59,604 nt of DNA from contig JAHDLC010000031.1 of assembly GCA_018436595.1 (NCBI GenBank), forward strand, positions 1 to 59,604, given 5' to 3'. The notes below the pieces were generated by a model. It was given only the letters and a program-made list of their open reading frames with translations, was not told the origin of the DNA and searched no databases. Shown here one piece after another: positions 18,830 to 26,821 of the stretch. The position numbers and the translations under genes were made by a program. Each line of letters opens with the position of its first letter. The stretch's first letter is position 1. This DNA comes from Synergistaceae bacterium (lineage in GTDB: Bacteria > Synergistota > Synergistia > Synergistales > Aminobacteriaceae).

Positions 18830-19010
18830 CGAAGGGCTTTCGCCGCACGATGCTCGGGAAGCCGGTGAAAATCCGGCGCGGACCCGCCACTGTAAGCCTG
18901 ACGAACCCATCGGTCCACTGGAGGGAAAACCTCCGGGAAGGGATGGGGGAGGACGAGGGCAAGCCAGGAGACCGGTCGTGCGGAACCAGGGAAGACTCGC
19001 GAGGAATCGA
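18830..19010 (+). promoter_or_regulatory. Cobalamin riboswitch (upstream of cbiK)
   Basis: The core contains GGGAAGCCGGTGAAAATCC, followed by GCGCGGACCCGCCACTGT (the B12 box), a peripheral GGAGGGAAAACCTCC hairpin, and the closing AAGCCAGGAGACC element. These are the defining blocks of the class I cobalamin aptamer. Adenosylcobalamin binding is expected to reduce expression of the cbiK-btuCDF-cbiL operon downstream. Confidence 0.95.
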
Positions 19011-19052
19011 GGCCGCCTTTTCGCAGCACCACCGCCGAAACCGCATCCATTC

Positions 19053-19090
19053 AAAGGGGCCGATCCGCACAGGACGGCCCTTTTCGTCTT
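19053..19090 (+). terminator. Expression-platform terminator of the cbiK riboswitch
   Basis: GGGGCCG (from 19056) pairs with CGGCCCT (ending 19081) around a 12-base loop, followed by TTTTCGTCTT. The stem lies between the aptamer and the cbiK ribosome binding site, as expected for a transcription-attenuating B12 riboswitch. Confidence 0.7.
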
Positions 19091-19165
19091 CGGACGCGGG
19101 GGGCGGACTCCTTTCCTCCCGGCGCATTCCCCGGACATCTTTCATCATTTCGGGAGGAGAACAGG

Positions 19166-20056
19166 ATGAGGAAGAACATGGTTACGGTACTGCTGCTGGG
19201 ACTTGCGGCTGTCGGTCTGCTTGCGGGTGCGGCTGCCGCAGCGGAAAAAGCGGAAGCGGAGAAACAGGGGATTCTGCTTGTGGCGTTCGGGACCTCCGAG
19301 CCCGAGGCCCGGGGCGCCATCGACCGGATCGTGGAGACTGCCCGGAAAACGTTTCCGGACGCGGAAGTGCGGCTCTCCTACACGTCCAATATCATCCGCA
19401 GGAAGATCCTGAAGGAGGAGGGACTCGCAATAGATTCCCCCCTCATCGCCCTGGCGAAGATGCAGGACGAGGGCTTCACGTCGGTGACGGTGCAGTCCCT
19501 TCATATCATCGCCGGAGAGGAATTCCACCAGCTTGCGTCGGTGGTCCGCACCCTGGAGTCAGTCCGGGGAAAGTACGGATTTTCCAGGCTCTCACTGGGC
19601 ACACCGCTCCTCACCACCCTTGAGGACTACCGGAAGACGGCGGAGCTTCTGAAGAGGAAATACGGCTCCCTGGGCGGGGACGGCGGAGTCGTGGTGTTCA
19701 TGGGACACGGCACCCACCACGGGGCCAATGCGTCCTATGCCCAGATGCAGATGATCTTTGACGAGGAAGGCCTTCCCTTCATTTTGGGACTTGTGGAGGG
19801 CTACCCGGACCTGGAGGGAGTGAAGCGGCGCCTGGCGTCCCTGAAGCCCCGGAAGGTGACCCTCGTCCCCTTCATGGTGGTGGCCGGCGACCACGCCCGG
19901 AACGACATGGCCGACGAGGAGGACCCGGAATCGTGGATCTCCGTGCTCCGAAAGGAAGGCTACGACGTTGAGGCCGTTTTGAAGGGTCTCGGCGACGGAG
20001 AAGGCCTGGCGGAGCTGTTCGCGGACCATATCCGGGAGGCCTCCGGGAGCAGGTAG
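19166..20056 (+). CDS. cbiK: Exported sirohydrochlorin cobaltochelatase (CbiK-type)
   Basis: A 296-residue class II chelatase that inserts cobalt into sirohydrochlorin at the start of the anaerobic B12 pathway. Catalytic histidines are expected in GHGTHHGANA (about 180-189) and VAGDHARND (about 245-253). An N-terminal signal peptide (residues 1-27, ending AAAAA) places it outside the cytoplasm, as in the periplasmic CbiK of Desulfovibrio. That location, with btuCDF directly downstream, suggests a role in metal or corrinoid handling outside the cell as well as, or instead of, biosynthesis. GGAGGAGAACAGG precedes the ATG. Confidence 0.9.
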   Translation: MRKNMVTVLLLGLAAVGLLAGAAAAAEKAEAEKQGILLVAFGTSEPEARGAIDRIVETARKTFPDAEVRLSYTSNIIRRKILKEEGLAIDSPLIALAKMQDEGFTSVTVQSLHIIAGEEFHQLASVVRTLESVRGKYGFSRLSLGTPLLTTLEDYRKTAELLKRKYGSLGGDGGVVVFMGHGTHHGANASYAQMQMIFDEEGLPFILGLVEGYPDLEGVKRRLASLKPRKVTLVPFMVVAGDHARNDMADEEDPESWISVLRKEGYDVEAVLKGLGDGEGLAELFADHIREASGSR

Positions 20057-20061
20057 AGGCA

Positions 20062-21051
20062 GTGGCTCCGGGAACACCGGGACGAAGGCTGTTTTTTGCG
20101 GGGCTGCTCCTCCTTCTGGGGGGAGCGGCCCTGTGGCGTCTTCTCGCGGGGGACATGCCCCTTTCCCCGGCGGCGGTGGCGGACATCCTCTTTTCGCCCT
20201 CCCCGGACGCATCGCCCCAGGAGATCCTTGTGGTCCGATCAGTCCGGCTGCCCCGGCTGCTGGCCTCCCTGGGTGCGGGGGCGTCCCTGGCGGTGTCGGG
20301 GGCGGTCCTCCAGGGCGTGCTGGGGAACCCCCTGGCGGAACCCTATACGCTGGGCATCGCCGCCGGAGCGGCCTTCGGGGCATCCCTGGCCATCTCCCTC
20401 GGGGGGATCTGGGTCTCAGGGGCTGCCTTCGCGGGGGCCTTGGCCGCCCTGGGGCTGGCCCTGGTGCTCTCCCGGCTTTCCGGGCGGGGGTCCCAGCTCT
20501 CCATGGTTTTGTCGGGCATCGTGGTGAGCTCCGTCCTCTCGGCGGGGGTGACCCTCTTCAAGGCCCTGGCGGACGAGAGAGTGTCCTCCATCGTGCTGTG
20601 GCTCATGGGCAGCTTCTCCGGGGCCTCCATGGAGGAGGCCGGGGCGGTCTGCGCCGGGGCGGCACTGCTCTTCGGCACCGCCCTGTGGTGGGGACGGGAC
20701 CTGGACGCCATCTCCCTTGGCGAGAGCCGGGCGGTGTTCCTCGGTGTGGAGGAGGGAAAGATCAAGACGGTGCTGCTGGTGCTGGCCTCCCTGGCGACGG
20801 CCCTCACAGCGGCCTCCTTCGGCATCATCGGCTTCGTGGGACTTGTGGGGCCCCACCTCGTGCGGCTGGTCCTGGGACCGTCCCACCGGCCATTGCTGGC
20901 CGCGTCTTTCCTGGGCGGGGCGGTGCTGCTCGCCGGTGCCGACGGCCTGGCGAGGTCCCTGGGCGAGCTGCCCGTGGGCGTGATCACGGCCCTCGCCGGA
21001 GGACCGGTCTTCTGCTGGATCCTTGTGAGAGAAAGGGGGAAAGGAGCATGA
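20062..21051 (+). CDS. btuC: Cobalamin ABC transporter permease (BtuC-type)
   Basis: A 329-residue FecCD-family permease with about 10 membrane helices. Signature segments are RLPRLLASLGAGASLAVSGAVLQGVLGNPLAEP (about 60-90) and GFVGLVGPHLVRLVLG (about 258-273). It starts at a GTG five bases after the cbiK stop and ends in an ATGA overlap with the ATPase gene. The riboswitch upstream and cbiL downstream support B12 rather than siderophore as the substrate, although cobinamide or another corrinoid is possible. Confidence 0.9.
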   Translation: MAPGTPGRRLFFAGLLLLLGGAALWRLLAGDMPLSPAAVADILFSPSPDASPQEILVVRSVRLPRLLASLGAGASLAVSGAVLQGVLGNPLAEPYTLGIAAGAAFGASLAISLGGIWVSGAAFAGALAALGLALVLSRLSGRGSQLSMVLSGIVVSSVLSAGVTLFKALADERVSSIVLWLMGSFSGASMEEAGAVCAGAALLFGTALWWGRDLDAISLGESRAVFLGVEEGKIKTVLLVLASLATALTAASFGIIGFVGLVGPHLVRLVLGPSHRPLLAASFLGGAVLLAGADGLARSLGELPVGVITALAGGPVFCWILVRERGKGA

Positions 21052-21821
21052 AGGGCGTATCGGTGCGGGACCTTTCCGCAGGGTACGGCGGGAAAACGGT
21101 CCTCCGGGGAATCTCCGGGGACTTCCCCCAGGGTGCCCTGACCTTCCTCCTCGGCCCCAACGGCAGCGGAAAGAGCACCCTGCTCCGGGCCCTCGGCGGT
21201 GCCCTTCCCCACGGCGGGACCGTAACCCTCTGCGGACGGGACGGGTCGTCCCTCTCTTCCCGGGAGCGGGGCCGCCTGGTGGGCGTGGTGACCCAGTCCC
21301 CCTCCCTGAACTTTCCCTTCACGGTGGAGGAGGTCATCGCCATGGGGAGGCTCCCCCACAGGACGTTCTTCGGGAGTCCCGATGTCCGGGGCCGGGAGGC
21401 GGTGCGGCGGGCGGCGGAGGCCATGGAGCTGGAGGACCTTCTGGACCGGCCCCTGACCACCCTGTCCGGAGGGGAGCGCCAGAGGACCATGATCGCCCAG
21501 GCCATCGCCCAGGAGCCCGAGGTGTTCCTCCTTGACGAGCCCTCCTCGGCCCTGGACCCGAGGCACACCCTGGCCCTCTTCCGGTTTCTCCGGCAGGCCG
21601 CGGCGGAAGGAAAGACCGTGGCGGCGGCGGTGCACGACATCAACCTCGCGGCGGAGTTCGGCGACTGCGTCTGGCTGTTGGGCGGGGATGGCCTCGCCGC
21701 GTCCGGGAGGGTGAAGGACGTCCTCACCGGGGAGGTGCTTTCCTCGGTGTACGGCGTCTCCTTCGCGCCCCTCGGGCGTGGGGCCGGGGAGGGAGAACGG
21801 GTGCTGTGGCGCGCCGTCTGA
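21048..21821 (+). CDS. btuD: Cobalamin ABC transporter ATP-binding protein (BtuD-type)
   Basis: A 257-residue ATPase energising the permease. The Walker A motif LGPNGSGKST is near residue 37, the Q-loop VTQSPSLNF near 79, the signature LSGGERQRT near 140, Walker B VFLLDEPSSALD near 160 and the switch histidine AVHDINLA near 193. Start 21048 (ATG after AAGGAG) shares four bases with the permease stop. The end overlaps the binding-protein gene by 16 bases. A longer open frame upstream is only the GC-rich shadow of btuC. Confidence 0.92.
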   Translation: MKGVSVRDLSAGYGGKTVLRGISGDFPQGALTFLLGPNGSGKSTLLRALGGALPHGGTVTLCGRDGSSLSSRERGRLVGVVTQSPSLNFPFTVEEVIAMGRLPHRTFFGSPDVRGREAVRRAAEAMELEDLLDRPLTTLSGGERQRTMIAQAIAQEPEVFLLDEPSSALDPRHTLALFRFLRQAAAEGKTVAAAVHDINLAAEFGDCVWLLGGDGLAASGRVKDVLTGEVLSSVYGVSFAPLGRGAGEGERVLWRAV

Positions 21822-22705
21822 CCCTTCCGGCCGCTCTCCTTCTAGTGCTGGCTTCCTGTTTTTCCGCCTTCGGGGAGATCCGGGTTTCCGACGACAGCGG
21901 TAGGACCGTGGTCCTGGAGCAGGCGGCCCGGAGGGTGGTCTCCCTCTACGCGGGGCACAGCGAGAACCTGCTGGCCCTCGGTGCGGGGAACGCCATTGCC
22001 GGAGTGTCCGCATCCGACGATCCGGCCCTTTTCCCGGGAGTTCCGGTTCTGCCCATGCGGGCTGACGGGGAGCGCATCCTCGCCCTCCGCCCGGATCTGG
22101 TGCTGCTGCGGCCCCAGGGAGAAGCGGCAGCCGCGGGGGTGATCCGGCTCCTGGAGAAGGCCGGCGTGCCGGTGGTCTCCCTGTCGCCCCCCACATGGGA
22201 AACCATGGAGGCCTATCTCGCCCGTCTGGGAGCCCTCGTGGGCGCGGCGGATCCGGCAAGGCCCTGGCGGGAGACTGTGTCCGCCCTGGAGCGCACCGTC
22301 CCGGCGGGGAATCGTCCCAGGGTCTTCCTGGAGAGCGCCTCCCGGGGGCTGATGACCTGTTCTCCCTCCTCCTGGGCCGCCCGGGTGATCGCCCTGGCCG
22401 GGGGAGAGAACGCCGCCTCCGAAGCGGTGCCCCTCCGTTCCGGGAGCCCCCTGGCCCCGTGGGGAGAGGAGCGGCTGCTTGCTCTCGCCGGGGAGGGGAT
22501 CGACGTCTACCTCGTGCAGGCGGGGGCGATGAACCCGGTGACGGAACGGGATGTCCTGGCGCGGCCATGGATTTCCGGTCTCGGGAACGCCCGGATCGTG
22601 CTTGTGCCTGAAGAATGTGTGAGCCGCCCGTCCTTCCTCCGACTGGAGGAGGGGGTGGAGTGGCTGCGGAACGTGTTGTACCCTGAAGGAGGAAAAAAAC
22701 AGTGA
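21806..22705 (+). CDS. btuF: Cobalamin-binding lipoprotein (BtuF-type)
   Basis: A 299-residue periplasmic binding protein of the cobalamin/Fe-siderophore class (TroA fold). The N-terminus MARRLTLPAALLLVLASC ends in a lipobox-like LASC, so it is probably membrane-anchored by a lipidated cysteine. The typical RVVSLYAGHSENLLALGAGNAIAGVS segment (about 36-62) and GERILALRPDLVLL (about 82-95) follow. It starts at a GTG inside the end of btuD and finishes in a GTGA overlap with cbiL. Confidence 0.88.
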   Translation: MARRLTLPAALLLVLASCFSAFGEIRVSDDSGRTVVLEQAARRVVSLYAGHSENLLALGAGNAIAGVSASDDPALFPGVPVLPMRADGERILALRPDLVLLRPQGEAAAAGVIRLLEKAGVPVVSLSPPTWETMEAYLARLGALVGAADPARPWRETVSALERTVPAGNRPRVFLESASRGLMTCSPSSWAARVIALAGGENAASEAVPLRSGSPLAPWGEERLLALAGEGIDVYLVQAGAMNPVTERDVLARPWISGLGNARIVLVPEECVSRPSFLRLEEGVEWLRNVLYPEGGKKQ

Positions 22706-23394
22706 AATTCTGGGGAGTGGGCCTCGGCCCCGGCGATCCCGAACTTGTTACGCTGAAAGCGCTTCGCATCCTCCGGGAGGCCGGGGCGGTCTTCGTTCCC
22801 CTGTCGGGAAAGGGGCGGGAGAGCGTTTCCGGCGCCATCCTTGGCGCCCACCTGGACCGGGAGACCATCCCTCTCCATTTCCCCATGGTGCGGGATGATG
22901 CCCGGAGGGATGCCCTGCTCCGGGAGGAGCTGCGGAGGACACGCTCTCTCTGGGAAGGGGCGTCCTCCCTGGCCCTGCCGGTGATCGGGGACTCCGCCCT
23001 GTACGCCACGGCAGCCTATCTCTACGACCTCCTGAAGGCGGAGATTCCGGACCTGTCCCTGGGGCTTGTCCCGGGTATTTCGGCCCATTCCCTGGCGTCG
23101 TCCCGGGCGGGACGGTTCCTCGCCCTCGGGGACGAGAGCCTGTCGGTGATTCCCGGCACGGCTCCGGCGGAGCGTGTGCGGGCCATGCTCGCCGCGTCGG
23201 ACGGGGCGGCCATCTACAAGCCGTCGGCCCTCGGCGGGGATCTCCGGACGGTAGTGGAAGCGACGGGCCCGTGGAAGACCATCCTGCGGGTGGACCGGGC
23301 GGGCATGGAGGACGAGCGGATCCTGGAGGGGGATGCTGCCCTCGCCCCTTCGGGGGAGTACCTGAGCGTGGTGGAGCTGCTCCGCCGGAGATGA
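22702..23394 (+). CDS. cbiL: Cobalt-factor II / precorrin-2 C20-methyltransferase
   Basis: A 230-residue SAM-dependent methyltransferase adding the C20 methyl group of the corrin ring, the step after cobalt insertion. The family-opening GVGLGPGDPELVTLKA is at residues 5-20. The second glycine-rich loop, IGDSALYATAAYL, is near 97, and VPGISAHSLASSRAGR near 118. It starts at a GTG overlapping the btuF stop. It is the only corrin methyltransferase in the rightward operon; the rest lie in the leftward one. Confidence 0.93.
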   Translation: MKFWGVGLGPGDPELVTLKALRILREAGAVFVPLSGKGRESVSGAILGAHLDRETIPLHFPMVRDDARRDALLREELRRTRSLWEGASSLALPVIGDSALYATAAYLYDLLKAEIPDLSLGLVPGISAHSLASSRAGRFLALGDESLSVIPGTAPAERVRAMLAASDGAAIYKPSALGGDLRTVVEATGPWKTILRVDRAGMEDERILEGDAALAPSGEYLSVVELLRRR

Positions 23395-23428
23395 CCGGCG
23401 GGGGAGCGGAGAAGGAGGGGAAGGGATC

Positions 23429-24343
23429 GTGGGCGGCATCGACTGGACCGGACTGCTGAAGGGCATGGGGCTCCTGGCCCTGTCCGTGTCGGGCGGCCTC
23501 GCCCTGGGAAAGGCCATCATCGCCCTGTCCCTCCCCGAACGGCTCCTGGGTTCCCTGCTGCCCCGGCTGCGCCGTCTCCGGATTCCGGCCCAGGCCCTCT
23601 TCGCCCTCGGCGTGAGCCTGGGATCCTCCAGGGCGGGGTCGGCTCTCGTAGCGGAAGCCTACGGCCAGGGGATCCTCTCGGAGCGGGAGGCCCTCTTCGG
23701 CACCCTGCTCCAGTCCTTTCCCGGCTACCTGAAGCGGTGGCTCGTCTCCTTTCCCGTGGCGGCGGCCCTCGCCGGGACTGCGGGGGCCATCTACTCCGCA
23801 GCGGTGCTGGCCAGGAGCTTCTGCCGTTTTCTGCTCTTCCTGTTCCTGCTCCGGGGGCGGGGGGCCACAGAGAATGAGGAATCCGTCCGCGGAACGGAAG
23901 GCCGCAGGGGACGGGAATTTTCCTTCTTCGGAACCCTGGCGAGAACCCTGCCGGCCGCGTGGGCCTTCTACGCCCTGGCGTACCTGGCCACCCCGGCCCT
24001 GCAGGAGTTCATCGAGGCCAGGGGAGCCTCTTTCCCCCTGCTTTCGGCGGCGGGGTGGACCGTGGCGGCGGCGTCCTTCGCCCATGTCAACGCGGCCCTC
24101 GGCGTGGCGGGGGGAGCCCTGGCGTCGGGGAGCCTCACCACTGCCCAGGCGGTGCTGGCCCTGCTGACGGGGAACATGCTCGCCGTGCTCTCCCGGGTGC
24201 TGCGGCAGGACATCGCCTTCTGGATCGGCATTTTCCCGGGGCGGATGGTCCGGTCCCTGTTCGTGTGGAACCTCGTCACCCTGGTGGCGACCATGGCGGC
24301 GACGGTGTGCCTTGCGGCCGTGCCCGTCTTGTGGGGATGGTAG
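23429..24343 (+). CDS. GATE (nucleoside-recognition) domain membrane protein
   Basis: A 304-residue protein with about eight hydrophobic helices in two halves separated by a charged loop (about 148-166). Both halves have the small-residue-rich gate motifs of the nucleoside-recognition family (for example LGVSLGSSRAGSALVAEAYGQG near 66 and HVNAALGVAGGALASGS near 218). Position in a B12 riboswitch operon between cbiL and hemL suggests transport of a cobalamin-pathway compound, such as a lower-ligand base, alpha-ribazole, or cobalt. That is inference. It starts at a GTG after GAAGGAGGGGAAGG. Confidence 0.7.
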   Translation: MGGIDWTGLLKGMGLLALSVSGGLALGKAIIALSLPERLLGSLLPRLRRLRIPAQALFALGVSLGSSRAGSALVAEAYGQGILSEREALFGTLLQSFPGYLKRWLVSFPVAAALAGTAGAIYSAAVLARSFCRFLLFLFLLRGRGATENEESVRGTEGRRGREFSFFGTLARTLPAAWAFYALAYLATPALQEFIEARGASFPLLSAAGWTVAAASFAHVNAALGVAGGALASGSLTTAQAVLALLTGNMLAVLSRVLRQDIAFWIGIFPGRMVRSLFVWNLVTLVATMAATVCLAAVPVLWGW

Positions 24344-24369
24344 GAAAGGTTTCGGAAAACTCAGGCAGA

Positions 24370-24533
24370 GGGAGTGTCGCCGGGCATTAGGTGAATTCGC
24401 CCCCAGGGCGAAGAGAGGACCCCCTGGGGGGCAGCGCCCGGGCCGGGAAACCGACAAGGATGTCGGTTTCAGGCGCAGTTGTCACGGATGACAATGTGCG
24501 CCGACGGCCCAAGCGAGCACCGGTGACGCTCCC
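24370..24533 (+). ncRNA. Candidate multibranched structured RNA upstream of hemL
   Basis: A 14-base-pair closing helix (24370-24383 with 24520-24533, two wobble pairs) encloses a hairpin at 24400-24430 (nine pairs, 13-base loop ending GAGAGGACC) and an inner helix GGGCCG/CGGCCC (24440-24445 with 24505-24510). The inner helix holds two further hairpins: a perfect nine-pair stem with loop AGGA (24448-24469), and a roughly 13-pair stem with loop CGGA and one bulge (24472-24502). No known riboswitch core is recognised. GGA in hairpin loops, especially ACAAGGATGT, matches the CsrA/RsmA binding consensus. It ends 40 bases before the hemL ATG. Confidence 0.65.
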
Positions 24534-24573
24534 CGCTGCCACAGGATACGCAGAGAAAGAGAGGCTGATTGCT

Positions 24574-25851
24574 ATGGCGACGAGTGCGGAGTGGTTCACC
24601 CGGGCGAAGGAATCCCTCGCCGGGGGAGTGAACAGCCCTGTCCGCTGCTGGCGGGGCGTGGGCGGAGACCCCCTGTTCTTTTTCCGGGGGGAGGGCCCCT
24701 ACCTCTACAGCGTGGAGGGGAAGCGCTACACCGACTACGTGGGGAGCTGGGGCCCCCTCATCCTCGGCCACGGCCACCCCGAGGTGGTGGAGGCCGTCTG
24801 CCGGGCCGCCTCCGACTCCACGTCCTTCGGGGCGTGCTGTCCCGCCGAGGTGGAGCTTGCCGAGGAAGTGAAGGGGGTCTTCCCCTCCATGGAGCTCCTC
24901 CGGTTTGTCTCGTCGGGAACGGAGGCGGTGATGACCGCCCTTCGGGTTGCCCGGGGGTTCACGGGGCGGGACCTGGTGGTGAAGTTCGAGGGGTGCTACC
25001 ACGGCCACTCGGACAGCATGCTGGTGAACGCCGGGAGCGGCGCCCTGACCCTCGGGAATCCCGACAGCGGCGGCGTCCCTGCTTCCGTGGCGTCCGCCAC
25101 GGTGGTGGTGCCCTTCAACGATGAAGAGAAGGTCGCCGAGGCCTTCCGGCTGTTCGGCGGGCGCATCGCCGCCGTGATCGTGGAGCCCTGGGCGGGGAAC
25201 ATGGGCCTGGTGCCTCCCTGCGAAGGCTTTCTGCCCTTCCTGCGGGAGATCACGGAGAAGCACGGCGCCCTGCTGGTCTTCGACGAGGTGATCACCGGAT
25301 TCCGGGTCCCCGAGGGAGGGGCTCAGCAGAGGGCCGGTATCGTCCCCGACCTCACCTGCCTCGGAAAGATCATCGGCGGGGGGCTTCCCGTGGGGGCCGT
25401 GGGCGGCCGCCGGGAGGTCATGGAGGTGCTCGCCCCCCTCGGGCCGGTGTACCAGGCAGGAACCCTCTCGGGGAATCCCCTGGCCATGGCGTCGGGACTG
25501 GCGACCCTCGGGGTGCTGAAGCGGGAAGGGGTTTACGAGCAACTGGAGGAGAGGGCCGTCCTGTTCGCCGACGGGCTGAAGGATGCCGCTTCCCATGCCG
25601 GGATCCCCCTGTCGGTCTCCCGGTTCGGCTCGGTGCTGGGGCTGTTCTTTGCTCCCCGGCTTCCCCGGAACCTCGGGGAGGTGAAGGGGACGGACGGGGC
25701 GAAATACCCTCCCTTCTTCCACGGCATGGAGGAGAGGGGGCAGTACTTCGCGCCGTCGCCTTTCGAGGCCGCCTTCGTCTCCCTGGCCCACGGCCGGGAG
25801 GTGGTGGAGGAGACTCTCGCCGCCGCCGGGGAGGTCTTTACCTCCCTGTGA
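24574..25851 (+). CDS. hemL: Glutamate-1-semialdehyde 2,1-aminomutase
   Basis: A 425-residue PLP enzyme making 5-aminolevulinate from glutamate-1-semialdehyde, the second step of the C5 tetrapyrrole route. The start gives AKESLAGGVNSPVRCWRGVGG at residues 10-30, the usual N-terminus. LVFDEVITGFRV near 235 and the PLP-lysine CLGKIIGGGLPVGAVGG near 260 are typical. GAGAGG lies nine bases before ATG 24574; the longer in-frame opening through the structured RNA is not coding-like. Its last 14 bases overlap the convergent hemB end. Confidence 0.95.
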   Translation: MATSAEWFTRAKESLAGGVNSPVRCWRGVGGDPLFFFRGEGPYLYSVEGKRYTDYVGSWGPLILGHGHPEVVEAVCRAASDSTSFGACCPAEVELAEEVKGVFPSMELLRFVSSGTEAVMTALRVARGFTGRDLVVKFEGCYHGHSDSMLVNAGSGALTLGNPDSGGVPASVASATVVVPFNDEEKVAEAFRLFGGRIAAVIVEPWAGNMGLVPPCEGFLPFLREITEKHGALLVFDEVITGFRVPEGGAQQRAGIVPDLTCLGKIIGGGLPVGAVGGRREVMEVLAPLGPVYQAGTLSGNPLAMASGLATLGVLKREGVYEQLEERAVLFADGLKDAASHAGIPLSVSRFGSVLGLFFAPRLPRNLGEVKGTDGAKYPPFFHGMEERGQYFAPSPFEAAFVSLAHGREVVEETLAAAGEVFTSL

Positions 25852-26821
25852 CCATTCGGGCCACTTCCACGGCGGCGTAGGTGATCAGGATGTCCGCTCC
25901 CGCCCTGCGGAGGGCGAGGTGGGCCTCCAGGAGCCCCCTTGGACCGTCCAGGGAACCGGCGGCGGCGGCGTGCCGGAGCATCATGTACTCGCCGCTCACC
26001 AGGTAGCAGGCCAGGGGCAGCAGGGTGGACTCCCGGAGCCGGGAAAGAATGTCCATGTAGAGGAGGGAGGGTTTCACCATGAGGATGTCGGCCCCTTCCT
26101 CCTCGTCGAGAAGGGACTCCCGGAGGGCTTCTTTCCAGTTGGTGGAGGCCATCTGGTAGGACCGCCGGTCCCCGAAGGAGGGGGCGCTGCCGGCCGCGTC
26201 CCGGAAGGGACCGTAGAAGGCCGACGAGAACTTGGAGCTGTAGCTCATCACCGGCAGGGAGGGGAATCCCCCGTTGTCCAGGGCCCTCCGGATGGCGGCC
26301 ACCTGGCCGTCCATCATGGCGGAGGGGGCCACCATGTCCGCACCGGCCCGGGCGTGGCTGAGGGCGATTCGGCCGAGCTCGAGAACCGTGGGGTCGTTGT
26401 CCACGGCGCCGTCCTCCTTCAGGAGGCCGCAGTGGCCGTGGTCGGTGTACTCGCACATGCAGACGTCGGTGGTGAGGTGGATCTCCCTGCCGTACTTTTC
26501 CTTCAGCAGTCTGAGGCCCTGCTGCACCGGCTGGTCCTCCGCCCAGGCGGACGTTCCCCGGGGATCCTTCCGGGAGGGGAGGCCGAAGAGCAGAAAGGAC
26601 CGGATCCCCGCTCCCAGGGCGGTGTCCACCGCCTCGTGGAGGCGGTCGGGGGAGATGTGGTCCACCCCGTGCAGGGAGGGAACGGGTTTCCGCACCCCCG
26701 TGCCCGGCACCGTGAAGAGGGGAAGGATCATCTGCCTCGGCTCGAGGGAGACCTCCCGCACCATTTCCGCCAGCACGGGATGCTCCCGCAGGCGGCGCAT
26801 TCTGTTCGTCAATCCGTTCAT
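25838..26821 (-). CDS. hemB: Porphobilinogen synthase (delta-aminolevulinate dehydratase)
   Basis: A 327-residue enzyme condensing two 5-aminolevulinates into porphobilinogen. The catalytic lysines are expected in YSSKFSSAFYGPFR near 199 and ILMVKPSLLYMD near 251. The three-cysteine site TDVCMCEYTDHGHCG near 121 marks the zinc-dependent class. The start at 26821 has GGAGG eight bases upstream and shares four bases with the cobA/hemD stop. It is the last gene of the leftward operon, and its 3' end overlaps hemL tail to tail. Confidence 0.95.
   Translation of the reverse strand: MNGLTNRMRRLREHPVLAEMVREVSLEPRQMILPLFTVPGTGVRKPVPSLHGVDHISPDRLHEAVDTALGAGIRSFLLFGLPSRKDPRGTSAWAEDQPVQQGLRLLKEKYGREIHLTTDVCMCEYTDHGHCGLLKEDGAVDNDPTVLELGRIALSHARAGADMVAPSAMMDGQVAAIRRALDNGGFPSLPVMSYSSKFSSAFYGPFRDAAGSAPSFGDRRSYQMASTNWKEALRESLLDEEEGADILMVKPSLLYMDILSRLRESTLLPLACYLVSGEYMMLRHAAAAGSLDGPRGLLEAHLALRRAGADILITYAAVEVARMVTGR

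Noticed and set aside
20343-23009. Very long open frame (about 888 codons) on the minus strand across btuC-btuF
   Set aside because: It is a shadow frame in high-GC coding DNA: arginine/proline-rich, no domain, and opposite to an operon with clear homologues. The same applies to other long antisense frames over the B12 genes.
24370-24533. Guanidine-II (mini-ykkC) riboswitch
   Set aside because: Only one hairpin has an ACGG-like loop; the other loop is AGGA, stems are far longer than in that class, and hemL is not a guanidine gene.
24391-24573. N-terminal extension of HemL
   Set aside because: The in-frame stretch is arginine/proline-rich, overlaps the structured RNA, and the family N-terminus begins exactly at the ATG at 24574 with a ribosome binding site.
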